52,053 nucleotides of DNA from positions 1 through 52,053 of the IMG/VR virus record IMGVR_UViG_3300006903_000015; one strand, given 5' to 3'. Below the pieces are notes generated by a model. The model was not told the DNA's origin. It was given only the letters and a program-made list of their open reading frames with translations, and searched no databases. How positions within the stretch are numbered: the stretch's first letter is position 1; every line of letters starts with the position of its first letter. Positions 39,375-47,422 of this stretch are shown here, piece after piece. The DNA is from a virus. A program made the position numbers and the translations under genes.

Positions 39375-40502
39375 GGCCTAACACATCCCATCTGGCAAGA
39401 ACAGTTTTTCAAGGCGTTGCCGGATCCAGCGCGACAGGTGCTGAAATTTTTTCTCGATGGGACCCTGATTATCAAAGTTCCCGGCATCGTGGTGGCGAGC
39501 CCCAGGGTCATCGGCGACGAGATCGTGCGGCCAGAAGAGTACGTCGAGGAGGGGCTCGCTGTCCTCGAGCGGCGGGGGATCATCCAAGTCGACCGTGGCA
39601 CGCGGCTCATCTCGATTCCTCGCGCAGCGCGTTATGACCTTTGTTACTCCTGGAAGACCCTGATCTCCTGGTGGAACACCTGGAAGAAGCTGCCCGTGTG
39701 TGGACTAAAGTTCTCACATGTCAAAAATCTCACGAGTTCCATCAATCCGGAGAACCCTGGGCTCGTACGGTGTTGGAACAGTTCCTTCGGAATAGTGATT
39801 GCCGGGCTTAGGGCGGGCTATACGGTCCCCGCGCTCGTCTCGACGACCCAACACGTCATCGCCAGCGGGAAAGACGATCCTGGTGCCTCTAATGCGGATT
39901 CGATGATCGGCTTGGAATTTCGGTTCCAGGATACCCCATCCGAGGTCGATACCCCATCCGATACCCCATCCGCCTCCGGAGAAGAAAAAGATTCATTTCC
40001 TGTGTGTGTATCTTTGTCTTTCTCTTCTTCTTCTTCTTTGTACCCCTTCGATACCCCATCCGATACCCCATCCGAACCTGAAGCACACACACACATTCTT
40101 AGTAGCTCATGTTCTGAAGATCCCAAGACTTTCCCACCCTACCAAGCCATTAGCGTAAACTCTTGTTCACGTGGGCGCTCGACCCCGGGTGGTGGATATC
40201 CCATTCTTGCCCCAGGGGGCACCGGGGATGGGGTATCCGTAAGGTTCGATGGGGTATCCACTGCGGGGGCAGGAGACATCAATGGCCGAGGACAGAGGGA
40301 GCAAGCTGGATCCGTCGAGTCAGGGAGAATTCCAGTCGATACACGACCGATTGTTGACGCAGCGCGCGACAGAACGGGACGCGATGCGTCAGGAAATGGT
40401 GCAAGCGGGGGGCCCCCTGGCGTACCTTCAGAAGCTCCATCCGGCGTTAGTAAATCTCCGCCTCTCTGGCTCCAAAAGCTCAAACAGCGTGGACTTGCCT
40501 GA
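39372..40502 (+). CDS. Replication initiator-like protein with internal origin, 376 aa
   Basis: Residues about 20-80 form a helix-turn-helix/winged domain (ARQVLKFFLDGTLIIKVPG, RPEEYVEEGLAVLERRGIIQVDRGTRLISIP). The middle is disordered and Ser/Pro/Thr-rich because the DNA there carries the iterons (repeated DTPS). The C terminus is Gly/Ser-rich, ending in PLWLQKLKQRGLA. A DNA-binding N terminus, an origin inside the gene and a downstream helicase loader match the lambda O arrangement. The start is uncertain: ATG 39372 overlaps the predicted -10. Confidence 0.65.
   Translation: MGLTHPIWQEQFFKALPDPARQVLKFFLDGTLIIKVPGIVVASPRVIGDEIVRPEEYVEEGLAVLERRGIIQVDRGTRLISIPRAARYDLCYSWKTLISWWNTWKKLPVCGLKFSHVKNLTSSINPENPGLVRCWNSSFGIVIAGLRAGYTVPALVSTTQHVIASGKDDPGASNADSMIGLEFRFQDTPSEVDTPSDTPSASGEEKDSFPVCVSLSFSSSSSLYPFDTPSDTPSEPEAHTHILSSSCSEDPKTFPPYQAISVNSCSRGRSTPGGGYPILAPGGTGDGVSVRFDGVSTAGAGDINGRGQREQAGSVESGRIPVDTRPIVDAARDRTGRDASGNGASGGPPGVPSEAPSGVSKSPPLWLQKLKQRGLA
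39930..40258. other. Putative replication origin: iteron array with AT-rich tract
   Basis: Five direct copies of GATACCCCATCCG stand at 39930, 39948, 39960, 40050 and 40062. Two inverted copies are at 40226 and 40247, with a diverged direct copy at 40195. Between the left and right groups is a pyrimidine-rich, low-GC tract (39981-40040) suited to strand opening. Adjacent copies share a G, giving a fixed 12-base step. Confidence 0.8.
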
Positions 40503-41226
40503 GGCCGCGCTCCTCGACGAGACAGCGGCCTACTTCAGCGCGTGCGACGAGCGCATTCAATTGTGCTTGACATGCCCTCCTGATGGTGCCGCCTGCAAAA
40601 AACACCAGGTCCCGTGCCTGAAGCGCGGCATGAAACCGCGATGGGATGGCGACAAGCTGGTGGCCGAGCGCTGCGATCCCTGGCGCGCCTACGCGATGCG
40701 GGCCCGGCTGATGGATGCCGGCGTCGACCAGCGTAGCTCGCGCCTGAGCATGGCCGATCTAGAGCGGCAGAACGTGGTCCTGGGCGACGAGGAGATCGAG
40801 AAGATCGATTCGTTCGTAACGAGCGCCTGCGTTTCTGAAGACGCCTGGCTCGTCATCACCGCAAAAGCCCCTGTCCACACCACGCTTTCGGTCTCCATCC
40901 TCCAAAACGTCCTTCGCCGCAATCACCGCATCTGGGCCCGCTACGAGTACGCGCCCACGATGCAGCGCCGCTTCAAGCAGTACTTCCGAAAAGACACCGA
41001 AGAGATCGATCCCCTCGACAACCTGCGCGAGTGCGAGCTCGCGGTGATCGATGGGCTGGCCGTGAAGAACGTGCCCGACTGGTACCTCTTCGAGCTCCGG
41101 GACCTGATCCTCGATCGCTGGAAACGAAAAGCGAACACCATCATCGCAAGCCCGGCTCCGATCGCCGATCTGGCAGGCCGCTACATCCAGGAGCTCTCAG
41201 AAGCTGCACACGTGGTGGTCGAGTAA
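40282..41226 (+). CDS. DnaC/DnaI-like helicase loader, ATPase-degenerate, 314 aa
   Basis: AGGAG precedes ATG 40282. The first half has a zinc module (C95, C98, C105, C131) as in DnaI-type loaders. The second half has the loader AAA+ layout, but the P loop is AKAPVHTT (194-201) in place of GxxGxGKT, and Walker B is ECELAVIDGLAV (250-261) with Gly after the Asp. So ATP binding is probably lost. The following NVPDWYLFELRDLILDRWKRKANTIIAS matches sensor segments. It lies directly before dnaB with a 1-base overlap (TAATG). Confidence 0.72.
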   Translation: MAEDRGSKLDPSSQGEFQSIHDRLLTQRATERDAMRQEMVQAGGPLAYLQKLHPALVNLRLSGSKSSNSVDLPEAALLDETAAYFSACDERIQLCLTCPPDGAACKKHQVPCLKRGMKPRWDGDKLVAERCDPWRAYAMRARLMDAGVDQRSSRLSMADLERQNVVLGDEEIEKIDSFVTSACVSEDAWLVITAKAPVHTTLSVSILQNVLRRNHRIWARYEYAPTMQRRFKQYFRKDTEEIDPLDNLRECELAVIDGLAVKNVPDWYLFELRDLILDRWKRKANTIIASPAPIADLAGRYIQELSEAAHVVVE

Positions 41227-42695
41227 TGATGCAGCCCCGTGAGGCCCCTGCTCCTCGCCCAACTGGGAGAGTCGCACCTCACGTACTCGATTCCGAAGCC
41301 GCCGTTCTCTCGCAGGTGATCGAGAGCCCATCGGTCTTCGATCGCGTCAACACGATCCTCAAACCCGACTATTTCTATTCGGAAGCGAACCGCCGGATCT
41401 ACGAGGTCCTCACCGATCTCACCGCCGCCGGAAAGCCCATCGACCTCGGCATCATCGCCAACGAGCTGAACGCCCGCGGCCGCCTGCAGCAGGTCGGCGG
41501 CGCCGCCTACATCGCTTCACTCGTCTCGAACCAACCCTACTACCTGCACATCGAAGAGCACGCCAAGGCGATCCGCGACGCGTGGCGCGTGCGCGTGACG
41601 CTCGACCAGTTTCACACCCGGATCGCCGAAGGTTATAAACTCGAGTTTCCGGCGGACGCCGACGGTCTCGCGTCCATCCAGACCTGGCTCGAGCAGATCG
41701 AAAACGAGACGTCCGCCGTCGCCCATGTCTACCAGGACACGAAGGTCGAAGCACTCGGTGCCATCGTCCGGCGCGTGATCGAAGATCGCGGCCGTGCGCG
41801 CGAGCGGGGCGAGCTCATCACGGGAACGGAGACGGGCTTCGTCGAGCTCGATAAGAAGATGACGGGTCTCCACTCGGGCGACACCACTGTGCTCGCCGGA
41901 CGCCCCGGCATGGGCAAGACCGCGTTCCTGGTCTCACTCTTCCGCGGCATCACGCACCGCCGCGTCACGGACACGATCGATCGCACCGAAGGCGCGCTTC
42001 TGTTTTCGCTCGAGATGCCGCGCGAGCAGATGGCCATGCGCTGCATCAGCCAGGAAGCCGGCGTCGACTTCTCCGCCATCCGCAGTGGGTCGATGTCCGG
42101 GGCCGAATGGAGCCGCGTGGTCGCCGCCGCGCACACGCTGCAGAACGTGCCGATCTGGATCGACGACACGGCAGCCATCACCGCACTCGATGCCAGAAGC
42201 CGGATCCGAAAGCTGCAGCGCGAAATCGAAACCGGCCGCGCGAGCACACCGTGCACCCGTCTATCCGTAGTCGCCTTCGATTACCTCCAGCTCATGAAGG
42301 GCAGAAAAGAAGATGGCGTCCCGCGCGAGCAAGTGATCGCGAGCCTCACGCGCGACCTGAAAACGATCGCCAAAGATCTGAACGTCCACGTCATCGAGGT
42401 CTCGCAGCTCAATCGCGCCGTCGAAAACCGCGGCGCCAACAAGCGCCCCCAGCTCTCCGATCTCCGCGAGTCGGGCGCCATCGAGCAGGACGCCGACAAC
42501 GTGTGGTTTCTCTACCGCCCCGGTTACTACGACCGCTCCCAAGCCTCGAAGCCGACCGAGCAGATCATTGCCAAGCAGCGAAACGGTCCGACCTGCACGA
42601 TCGAGTTTCACTTCTCGGGCGGCACGATGAAGTTCACGCCGTCCGAGCCCGCGTACGAAGACGATTACGATGACTACGACCCGCCACCACCGTAA
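41226..42695 (+). CDS. dnaB: Replicative DNA helicase DnaB-like, 489 aa
   Basis: The N-terminal domain has LDSEAAVLSQVIESPSVFDRV and IANELNARGRLQQVGGAAYIASL. The RecA-like domain has Walker A GRPGMGKT (225-232), Walker B VVAFDYLQLM, and the DnaB motifs EVSQLNRAVENR and RESGAIEQDADNVWFLYR. The hexamer should unwind DNA at the fork. The length is normal and all motifs look intact. The start overlaps the loader stop (TAATG). Confidence 0.93.
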   Translation: MMQPREAPAPRPTGRVAPHVLDSEAAVLSQVIESPSVFDRVNTILKPDYFYSEANRRIYEVLTDLTAAGKPIDLGIIANELNARGRLQQVGGAAYIASLVSNQPYYLHIEEHAKAIRDAWRVRVTLDQFHTRIAEGYKLEFPADADGLASIQTWLEQIENETSAVAHVYQDTKVEALGAIVRRVIEDRGRARERGELITGTETGFVELDKKMTGLHSGDTTVLAGRPGMGKTAFLVSLFRGITHRRVTDTIDRTEGALLFSLEMPREQMAMRCISQEAGVDFSAIRSGSMSGAEWSRVVAAAHTLQNVPIWIDDTAAITALDARSRIRKLQREIETGRASTPCTRLSVVAFDYLQLMKGRKEDGVPREQVIASLTRDLKTIAKDLNVHVIEVSQLNRAVENRGANKRPQLSDLRESGAIEQDADNVWFLYRPGYYDRSQASKPTEQIIAKQRNGPTCTIEFHFSGGTMKFTPSEPAYEDDYDDYDPPPP

Positions 42696-42707
42696 AAGGA
42701 GAGAACC

Positions 42708-43124
42708 ATGACCATCGTTTCGCAAGACGCCCTCCGACTCGACGCGCAGATCAAAAAGCTCGCAGACTTCATCATGGCCGAGGTGCCCGGTGAGCCGAGT
42801 CAAAGCGAAGGCGCGATCGACACGGCGATTCGGATCATCCGAACGCAACAAGATCTTCTGCGCGCTCGCGACAAAGGCGTGCAAAGGCTCATTGAGCTCA
42901 GCCACTTCATCCTGGCCGAGATGCCGGGTGAGGCCGAGAAGCATCCGTGCGGAGAAAATGTCTTCGAGTCCGCGATGCGGATCATGCGCGAGCTACTGGC
43001 GAGGGTCCTCGAGCTCGAGGCAGAGATCGACGCCAGAACCGATCCAGCAAACGTCGTCGGCACCATGTCCTGGGCCAAGCGCGAGATGGAACTCGCGAAG
43101 GCCAAGGAGCGCGGCGATCAATGA
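42708..43124 (+). CDS. Phage hypothetical protein with internal duplication, 138 aa
   Basis: A perfect AAAGGAG is before ATG 42708. The two halves share LADFIMAEVPGEPSQSEGAIDTAIRIIR and LSHFILAEMPGEAEKHPCGENVFESAMRIM. The pattern PGEPSQSEGAxDTAIR is common in phage small genes of unknown function. The rest is helical. Confidence 0.65.
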   Translation: MTIVSQDALRLDAQIKKLADFIMAEVPGEPSQSEGAIDTAIRIIRTQQDLLRARDKGVQRLIELSHFILAEMPGEAEKHPCGENVFESAMRIMRELLARVLELEAEIDARTDPANVVGTMSWAKREMELAKAKERGDQ

Positions 43125-43480
43125 AAGACATGGACCCGATTCTCGCCACGGCCGAGCTCATCGAACGGGTGGAAGCAGACGTGGCCATCCTCGCTGAGCA
43201 GTGGCGAAACCTGAACGGCGCGGTCGGGTCTGCCGCAAAGATGCACCTCGAGAGCGTCGAATACATCGCGCTGAACCTTCGCTACGCGGCAGAGACGCTC
43301 GAGCGCCACGTCAGATACATCGACAAGGAAGACATCCCGAAAAACCAGACCGTCTGGCACCAGTGCCCGCGCTGCAGCCGACCGGTGCAGTGGCTCCGCG
43401 AGACAGCGCGCTACGTGTGCAGCAAACCAGCCTGCGGGTGGACGGCCGACGTGATGCTGCCTCAAGAAGACGAGGCCTGA
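43121..43480 (+). CDS. Small zinc-ribbon protein, 119 aa
   Basis: ATG 43121 overlaps the upstream stop. The N-terminal part is helical (EYIALNLRYAAETLERHVRYI) and the C-terminal part has CPRCSRPVQW and CSKPACGW, a zinc ribbon. Confidence 0.65.
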   Translation: MKDMDPILATAELIERVEADVAILAEQWRNLNGAVGSAAKMHLESVEYIALNLRYAAETLERHVRYIDKEDIPKNQTVWHQCPRCSRPVQWLRETARYVCSKPACGWTADVMLPQEDEA

Positions 43481-43677
43481 TGGCCACCGAGATTTGTAAG
43501 ATCTGCGGCGAACCAAAGAGCGAGCACGTCGCGACCGAAAGCGGCCCGCTCACCCATCCACGGGAAGCGCGCGGCGAAGGGCAGTACCGACTTCTCCGAT
43601 TCGGTATCACCGGCGAGTCATGGCCCGGGCGCGGCGACGAGTTCGAGTGGGAAGAATGGGAGTTCGTTCCAGTGTGA
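43480..43677 (+). CDS. Small Cys-containing protein, 65 aa
   Basis: ICKICGEPKSEH at the start is a zinc half-site, and the rest is charged with Trp (EFEWEEWEF). It overlaps the previous gene by 1 base (TGATG). No family. Confidence 0.5.
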   Translation: MATEICKICGEPKSEHVATESGPLTHPREARGEGQYRLLRFGITGESWPGRGDEFEWEEWEFVPV

Positions 43678-43681
43678 AAGT

Positions 43682-43711
43682 TTGATTGCCCGCTCGACTT
43701 CGGCTTACGCT
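43682..43711 (+). promoter_or_regulatory. Rightward leaderless promoter for the gene at 43719
   Basis: TTGATT (43682-43687) is 18 bases from TACGCT (43706-43711), and ATG 43719 follows after 7 bases. It starts 4 bases after the previous stop codon. Confidence 0.5.
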
Positions 43712-43718
43712 TCGATCA

Positions 43719-43913
43719 ATGGTGAGAACTCCGACTGACGACAGCGAACCGGAATCCGCCGAACGGACTACCTTGAGACCACTCGAGGTTAGTGGTACTA
43801 CACTCGCACTCGCCCGCGAGCTTGCCGCCAAGCTCGGAGATACATCAGTCGATGAAGTACTGCTCGACGCGCTACGCCTGTACGCACGCGTCCTTGCGTC
43901 ACGAGATCTGTAG
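43719..43913 (+). CDS. Small helical, RHH-like protein, 64 aa
   Basis: TTLALARELAAKLGDTSVDEVLLDALRLYARVLA is compatible with the two helices of an RHH-type domain preceded by a strand (LRPLEVSG). It is the first gene of the resolvase-like/parB unit. ATG 43719 is preferred over the upstream in-frame codon, which lies inside the promoter. Confidence 0.5.
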   Translation: MVRTPTDDSEPESAERTTLRPLEVSGTTLALARELAAKLGDTSVDEVLLDALRLYARVLASRDL

Positions 43914-44435
43914 ATGAGGGTTATCGGCGTCGCGCCCGGGCTTTCTGCCCTTGCCTACAGCGTGATCGTCGTCGACATGAACCGGGCCGTGGTCATCGAC
44001 GCCGATGTCCTTCACGCCCGCGCCCTTTCCTCGGAGTCAAGCGTTAATAAGCGCCGGCGCGTGCACCAGCTCGTGCTCGGGGTCGTCTTCGAGCGGCACA
44101 TGCCGCGCGTGCTCGCGATCGGCCCGCCGGTCGACCCCACCGAAGACCCCGCGTGCGTGCAGGCGGTCGAAGAGCTCCTCTCCGCCATCGCCCAGCTCGC
44201 CCAGATCCGCGTCCTCCGCTACGCGGACAAGAACGCAGTGGTGACCGCCCTCGCCGCCGATCGCACGAAGCAAATCGGCCGCGCGGTGAGCTCGTTCGTG
44301 CACACCCTCCCCTCCCGCGATCGGCGCGTGGTCCTAGCGACCGCCGCCGCCCTCTGCCCTGTGGCATCGACCCTTGACCCAATCCAAGATCGCCTGTTAA
44401 GGGGTTCAGCATGCCGACAAAAGCGCGCGGTTTAG
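43914..44435 (+). CDS. RuvC-fold protein, catalytically degenerate, 173 aa
   Basis: VIGVAPGLSALAYSVIVV corresponds to the RuvC start GIDPG, but the Asp is Ala7. VLAIGPPVD stands where AIEE is expected (Gly70 for Glu). The later segment LRYADKNAVVTALAAD...VSSFVHTLPSRDRRVVLATAAAL follows the basic loop and last helix but without the DAADA acidic pair. So it can fold like RuvC but should not cut DNA. It overlaps parB by 25 bases, suggesting a linked role. Confidence 0.65.
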   Translation: MRVIGVAPGLSALAYSVIVVDMNRAVVIDADVLHARALSSESSVNKRRRVHQLVLGVVFERHMPRVLAIGPPVDPTEDPACVQAVEELLSAIAQLAQIRVLRYADKNAVVTALAADRTKQIGRAVSSFVHTLPSRDRRVVLATAAALCPVASTLDPIQDRLLRGSACRQKRAV

Positions 44436-45256
44436 GCCGCGGCCTTGAGGCGCTTTTACCACCCCGCGCTGGGGAGATCTCCGCCCTCCTCACCATCCCG
44501 GTGGAAAAGATTGCGCCAGCGAAGGACCAGCCCCGTAAATCCTTCGACCCCGATAAGTTAGAAGAGCTCGCCCAGTCCATCCGCGAGCATGGCGTCCTCG
44601 AGCCCCTGCTCGTGCGCCGAACCGGCGATGACGCCTACGAAATCACTGCTGGCGAACGCCGCTGGCGTGCCGCGCAGCGCGCGGGACTACGCGAGGTTCC
44701 GTGCCTCCTTCGTAACGATGCCCCGCCCGTCGAGCGAGCGATCGCGCTCATCGAAAACTTGCAGCGCGAGGATTTGAACTCGATCGATGTGGCCGAGGGG
44801 GTTCACCACCTCATTGAGGACTTCGGTTACAGCCAGGAGATGGCCGCGAAAACGATCGGACTGTCCCAGGGTCACGTGAGTGAAATCCTTAGGCTATTGA
44901 AACTTCCAGAGCCAGTCAGAGAAGCTGTCCGCAGCGGGAAAGTCCCCACGGCTCGCGCGAACGTGCTCCTTAAAGCGAAGAACGGGGAGCAACTCGCCGA
45001 GCTCACGAAAAAGGTCCTCAATGGGGCGAGCCGCCGCGAGCTTCGCAATATAGTGAGCCCGAAGCGCCGCGGCCCGCGCGTGCCTCCCGTGGTGAACCCG
45101 AACCTGCGCGACCTCGAGCTTCGCATGGAGCGCAAAGCCGGCGTAAAAGTCAAGGTCGAGTCTTTCGGTAACAACGGAATCCGGGTCACGCTCTGCTGCG
45201 GAAACTTCGCTGAGGCCGACATGGTTTTTAACCGGATCTTCCCTGAAGATCAATAA
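44411..45256 (+). CDS. parB: ParB-like partition protein, 281 aa
   Basis: AAGGGG is before ATG 44411. Order: N-terminal box GLGRGLEALL, then PVEKIAPAKDQPRKSF, GERRWRA (81-87), ENLQREDLN (115-123) and the HTH YSQEMAAKTIGLSQGHVSEIL (139-159). The GERR and ENLQRE boxes are those of CTP-binding ParB clamps. ParB loads on parS and works with ParA, but no ParA is in the window. The C terminus differs from chromosomal ParB dimer domains. Confidence 0.88.
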   Translation: MPTKARGLGRGLEALLPPRAGEISALLTIPVEKIAPAKDQPRKSFDPDKLEELAQSIREHGVLEPLLVRRTGDDAYEITAGERRWRAAQRAGLREVPCLLRNDAPPVERAIALIENLQREDLNSIDVAEGVHHLIEDFGYSQEMAAKTIGLSQGHVSEILRLLKLPEPVREAVRSGKVPTARANVLLKAKNGEQLAELTKKVLNGASRRELRNIVSPKRRGPRVPPVVNPNLRDLELRMERKAGVKVKVESFGNNGIRVTLCCGNFAEADMVFNRIFPEDQ

Positions 45257-45282
45257 TCCGCGTAAAGGGCAGGAGTCCCGCT

Positions 45283-45921
45283 GTGTTCAATCACCTAATT
45301 GTTTACGAACCATTTATTGTGGCGTTTTGCGTCATCGCCCTCTACACCCTCGTACTCCTCGGCATCCTTCCCCCGCCCCTTGGTTTGCAACGCCGCAAAA
45401 CGGTGGACGACCTCTTCGAGAAGCTGCAAGGCGCCATCCGCGTGGCCGACGACGCTGTGAAGACCTCGTATGATGCCGCGCTCGCCGAACGCGCGCTCCG
45501 CGAGTCGGTCGAGACCGAAGCTCGCGCCGCCGCCACCCTTCAAAAGGCCGAGCTCGCGAACGAGATGCGAAAGCGAGAAGAGGTCGTCGCCAAGATAGAA
45601 GGCATCCTGGGTGAGAAGAAGAGCTGGAGTGACCTCTACCAGTCCCAAGCCCGAGCGCACGCCGCCGCACAGGACTTACTTCTTCGAGAGCTCGAGGCCT
45701 GTGTGCGGCAATACGAAGGGCTGACACGGCTTGTCACAGCATCGAAGTCGCTCGAAGACGCCCACGTTGCAGCCCGCCGAAAGCTCAAACTAGGCAGAGC
45801 GGCCCAGATTGTGGCCCAAGAATTCCGACTCGAGTTCGTAACCCGACAGCTCGAATCCGAAAAAGACTTGACAGTGCCAAAAACCCAAGAATCGGAGCCT
45901 GGACCGCAAGCTGCCGGTTGA
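45283..45921 (+). CDS. Membrane-anchored coiled-coil protein, 212 aa
   Basis: N-terminal membrane helix (IVAFCVIALYTLVLLGILPPP) then long charged helices (AERALRESVETEARAAATLQKAELANEMRKREEVV). The start is GTG 45283 with AGGAG before it. Function unknown. Confidence 0.6.
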   Translation: MFNHLIVYEPFIVAFCVIALYTLVLLGILPPPLGLQRRKTVDDLFEKLQGAIRVADDAVKTSYDAALAERALRESVETEARAAATLQKAELANEMRKREEVVAKIEGILGEKKSWSDLYQSQARAHAAAQDLLLRELEACVRQYEGLTRLVTASKSLEDAHVAARRKLKLGRAAQIVAQEFRLEFVTRQLESEKDLTVPKTQESEPGPQAAG

Positions 45922-45945
45922 AGGGCTAGAATTCAGAACTAATCT
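45918..45945 (+). promoter_or_regulatory. Putative promoter for the gene at 45957
   Basis: TTGAAG (45918-45923) is 16 bases from TAATCT (45940-45945), 11 bases before ATG 45957. The -10 matches well and the -35 moderately. GGAG between the -10 and the ATG would serve as ribosome site, so it need not be leaderless. Confidence 0.4.
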
Positions 45946-45956
45946 CGGAGTTTTCG

Positions 45957-46601
45957 ATGAGCGACGAATCTTCAGGCGGCTTCGGCGGCCCGCGCCCCGA
46001 CCACGAAATCTACGACGCCTTCCCGCTCGAACCGAGCGTGTTCGGCACCGATCCGATCGACGGCCTGCCGAAGCCCGCCGTCTCGAGCGCCCTCGAAGAT
46101 GCGTTCGTGCCGCCTTTCGAGCTCGAGACATTCGTATGCATGGCGGACAAGAGCGCTTTCGTGATCCGCGATAGCCACCGCCGCATCGTCGCCCGCTTCA
46201 CCCCCGATCAAGTGGAGCAGCTGCCCGACGGGAGCTACATCGTCAAGTATAACACTGCCCGCGCCGTGATGGGCTGGACCGCCGCGCCGATGCGCAGCGA
46301 GATCGAAGTCGAGCCGATTCGCCCGGCCTGCGCGCACTACAAGCGGCAAATGGTGGATTTCGAGATGGACGCAACCCACCGCATCATCCGCCGCGTGTGC
46401 ACCGCCCAGCGCGGAGAAAACGGTGAGTTTTTCAGCGTGCGTGACAATCGCGTCCACGCATGCGACATGCGATCACCCCGTGACCCGGCAACGGAAGAGC
46501 GGGATCTCGACACGTTCGACGAAAAGAAGCTCGCGGAAGGCAAAGCGCGCCTCGAGCAGCAGACGTTCGACGTGGAAACGGCCCTAGCGAACCAGACCTG
46601 A
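45957..46601 (+). CDS. Hypothetical protein, 214 aa
   Basis: Acidic start (PDHEIYDAFPLEP), then strands FVCMADKSAFVIRDSHRRIVARF and SYIVKYNTARAVMGW, with three Cys in the second half. No family recognised. It opens a rightward run of coiled and acidic proteins. Confidence 0.6.
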   Translation: MSDESSGGFGGPRPDHEIYDAFPLEPSVFGTDPIDGLPKPAVSSALEDAFVPPFELETFVCMADKSAFVIRDSHRRIVARFTPDQVEQLPDGSYIVKYNTARAVMGWTAAPMRSEIEVEPIRPACAHYKRQMVDFEMDATHRIIRRVCTAQRGENGEFFSVRDNRVHACDMRSPRDPATEERDLDTFDEKKLAEGKARLEQQTFDVETALANQT

Positions 46602-46615
46602 AAGGTACCCGAAGG

Positions 46616-47209
46616 ATGGCAAAGAACCCGCGCCCTGTAGACGATGATGAAGACGACGACGGCGAAGAGTTCGGCCCGGAGAAGACGCCGGCCGATGTGC
46701 TCGCCCGCATTGTGGACGAGATAGTAGAAAACCAGACCCGGCTGAAGCTCATCAAAAAGAGTCAGATGACCCCCGAGCTAGCCTTCGGCGAGATGCGGGA
46801 CACCGTACTTTCGCTCCTTGCCGATCTCGCCGGCGCCGTCGCGGAGTACGCGTCGGACACCGACGAGTGGGCCGATAGTGTCGACGACCTCATCGGCGAG
46901 CCGGAGGAGTTCGATTCGCGCCTGCTCATCACCGACGCGAAGCTCATCATTGCAGCCCTCGCCGCCGGCCGCGCCGCGCTCGAGATCACGATCGGTACGG
47001 CGACCGACGAGAGCTACGTGCGCCAGGCGAGCGCCATGCGTGCCACGATCGATAAGGCACTCGCCCGCGTGCAGGAGATCACGCTCGAGGACGAGCCCGA
47101 AGAGGAAGAGGAGCCCGAAGAGGACGAAGAAGAGAACGCCGAAGAAGAAGAGAACGAAGCCGAGACCGAAGCGCCGCCGGCGCTCGAGCCAAACGGTTCC
47201 CCTGCGTAG
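46616..47209 (+). CDS. Acidic helical protein, 197 aa
   Basis: Starts PVDDDEDDDGEEFG and ends in a long Glu tract (EEEEEPEEDEEENAEEEENEAE); the centre is helical. Such acidic proteins are often assembly or DNA-mimic factors, but nothing specific is seen. Confidence 0.6.
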   Translation: MAKNPRPVDDDEDDDGEEFGPEKTPADVLARIVDEIVENQTRLKLIKKSQMTPELAFGEMRDTVLSLLADLAGAVAEYASDTDEWADSVDDLIGEPEEFDSRLLITDAKLIIAALAAGRAALEITIGTATDESYVRQASAMRATIDKALARVQEITLEDEPEEEEEPEEDEEENAEEEENEAETEAPPALEPNGSPA

Positions 47210-47221
47210 AGACCCCGGGCG

Positions 47222-47413
47222 ATGGTCGTGGATTTTGCGAGCGAATGGATCTCTGAATCAATCGACGACTTGTTCTTTCTAGTCCTGGATCTTCTTCTGT
47301 CCCCGCTCCGCGCGATCATCGCCTTTCTTCTCCGAACGAGCTCCCCGCCCTCCACCCCGCCGCGGTACACTGATGAGTGGCACGATACGGGGTGGCGCCT
47401 GCCCGATGAGTGA
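47222..47413 (+). CDS. Small membrane protein, 63 aa
   Basis: One or two hydrophobic helices (LFFLVLDLLLSPLRAIIAFLL) and a polar C terminus with PPSTPPRY. It lies between the acidic protein and the large coiled-coil gene. Start ATG 47222. Confidence 0.5.
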   Translation: MVVDFASEWISESIDDLFFLVLDLLLSPLRAIIAFLLRTSSPPSTPPRYTDEWHDTGWRLPDE

Positions 47414-47422
47414 AAAACACGA

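Noticed and set aside
39818-40126. Minus-strand frame rich in DGVSDGVS repeats
   Set aside because: It is the reverse reading of the iterons and pyrimidine tract inside the initiator gene.
40161-40176. Possible parS site (GTTCACGTG)
   Set aside because: Only the TCACGTG core matches and no second half is conserved; CACGTG also occurs by chance elsewhere (for example 44873).
45868-45897. TTGACA at 45868 as promoter for the 45957 gene
   Set aside because: No -10-like hexamer at 15-19 bases; TTGAAG/TAATCT at 45918 fits better.
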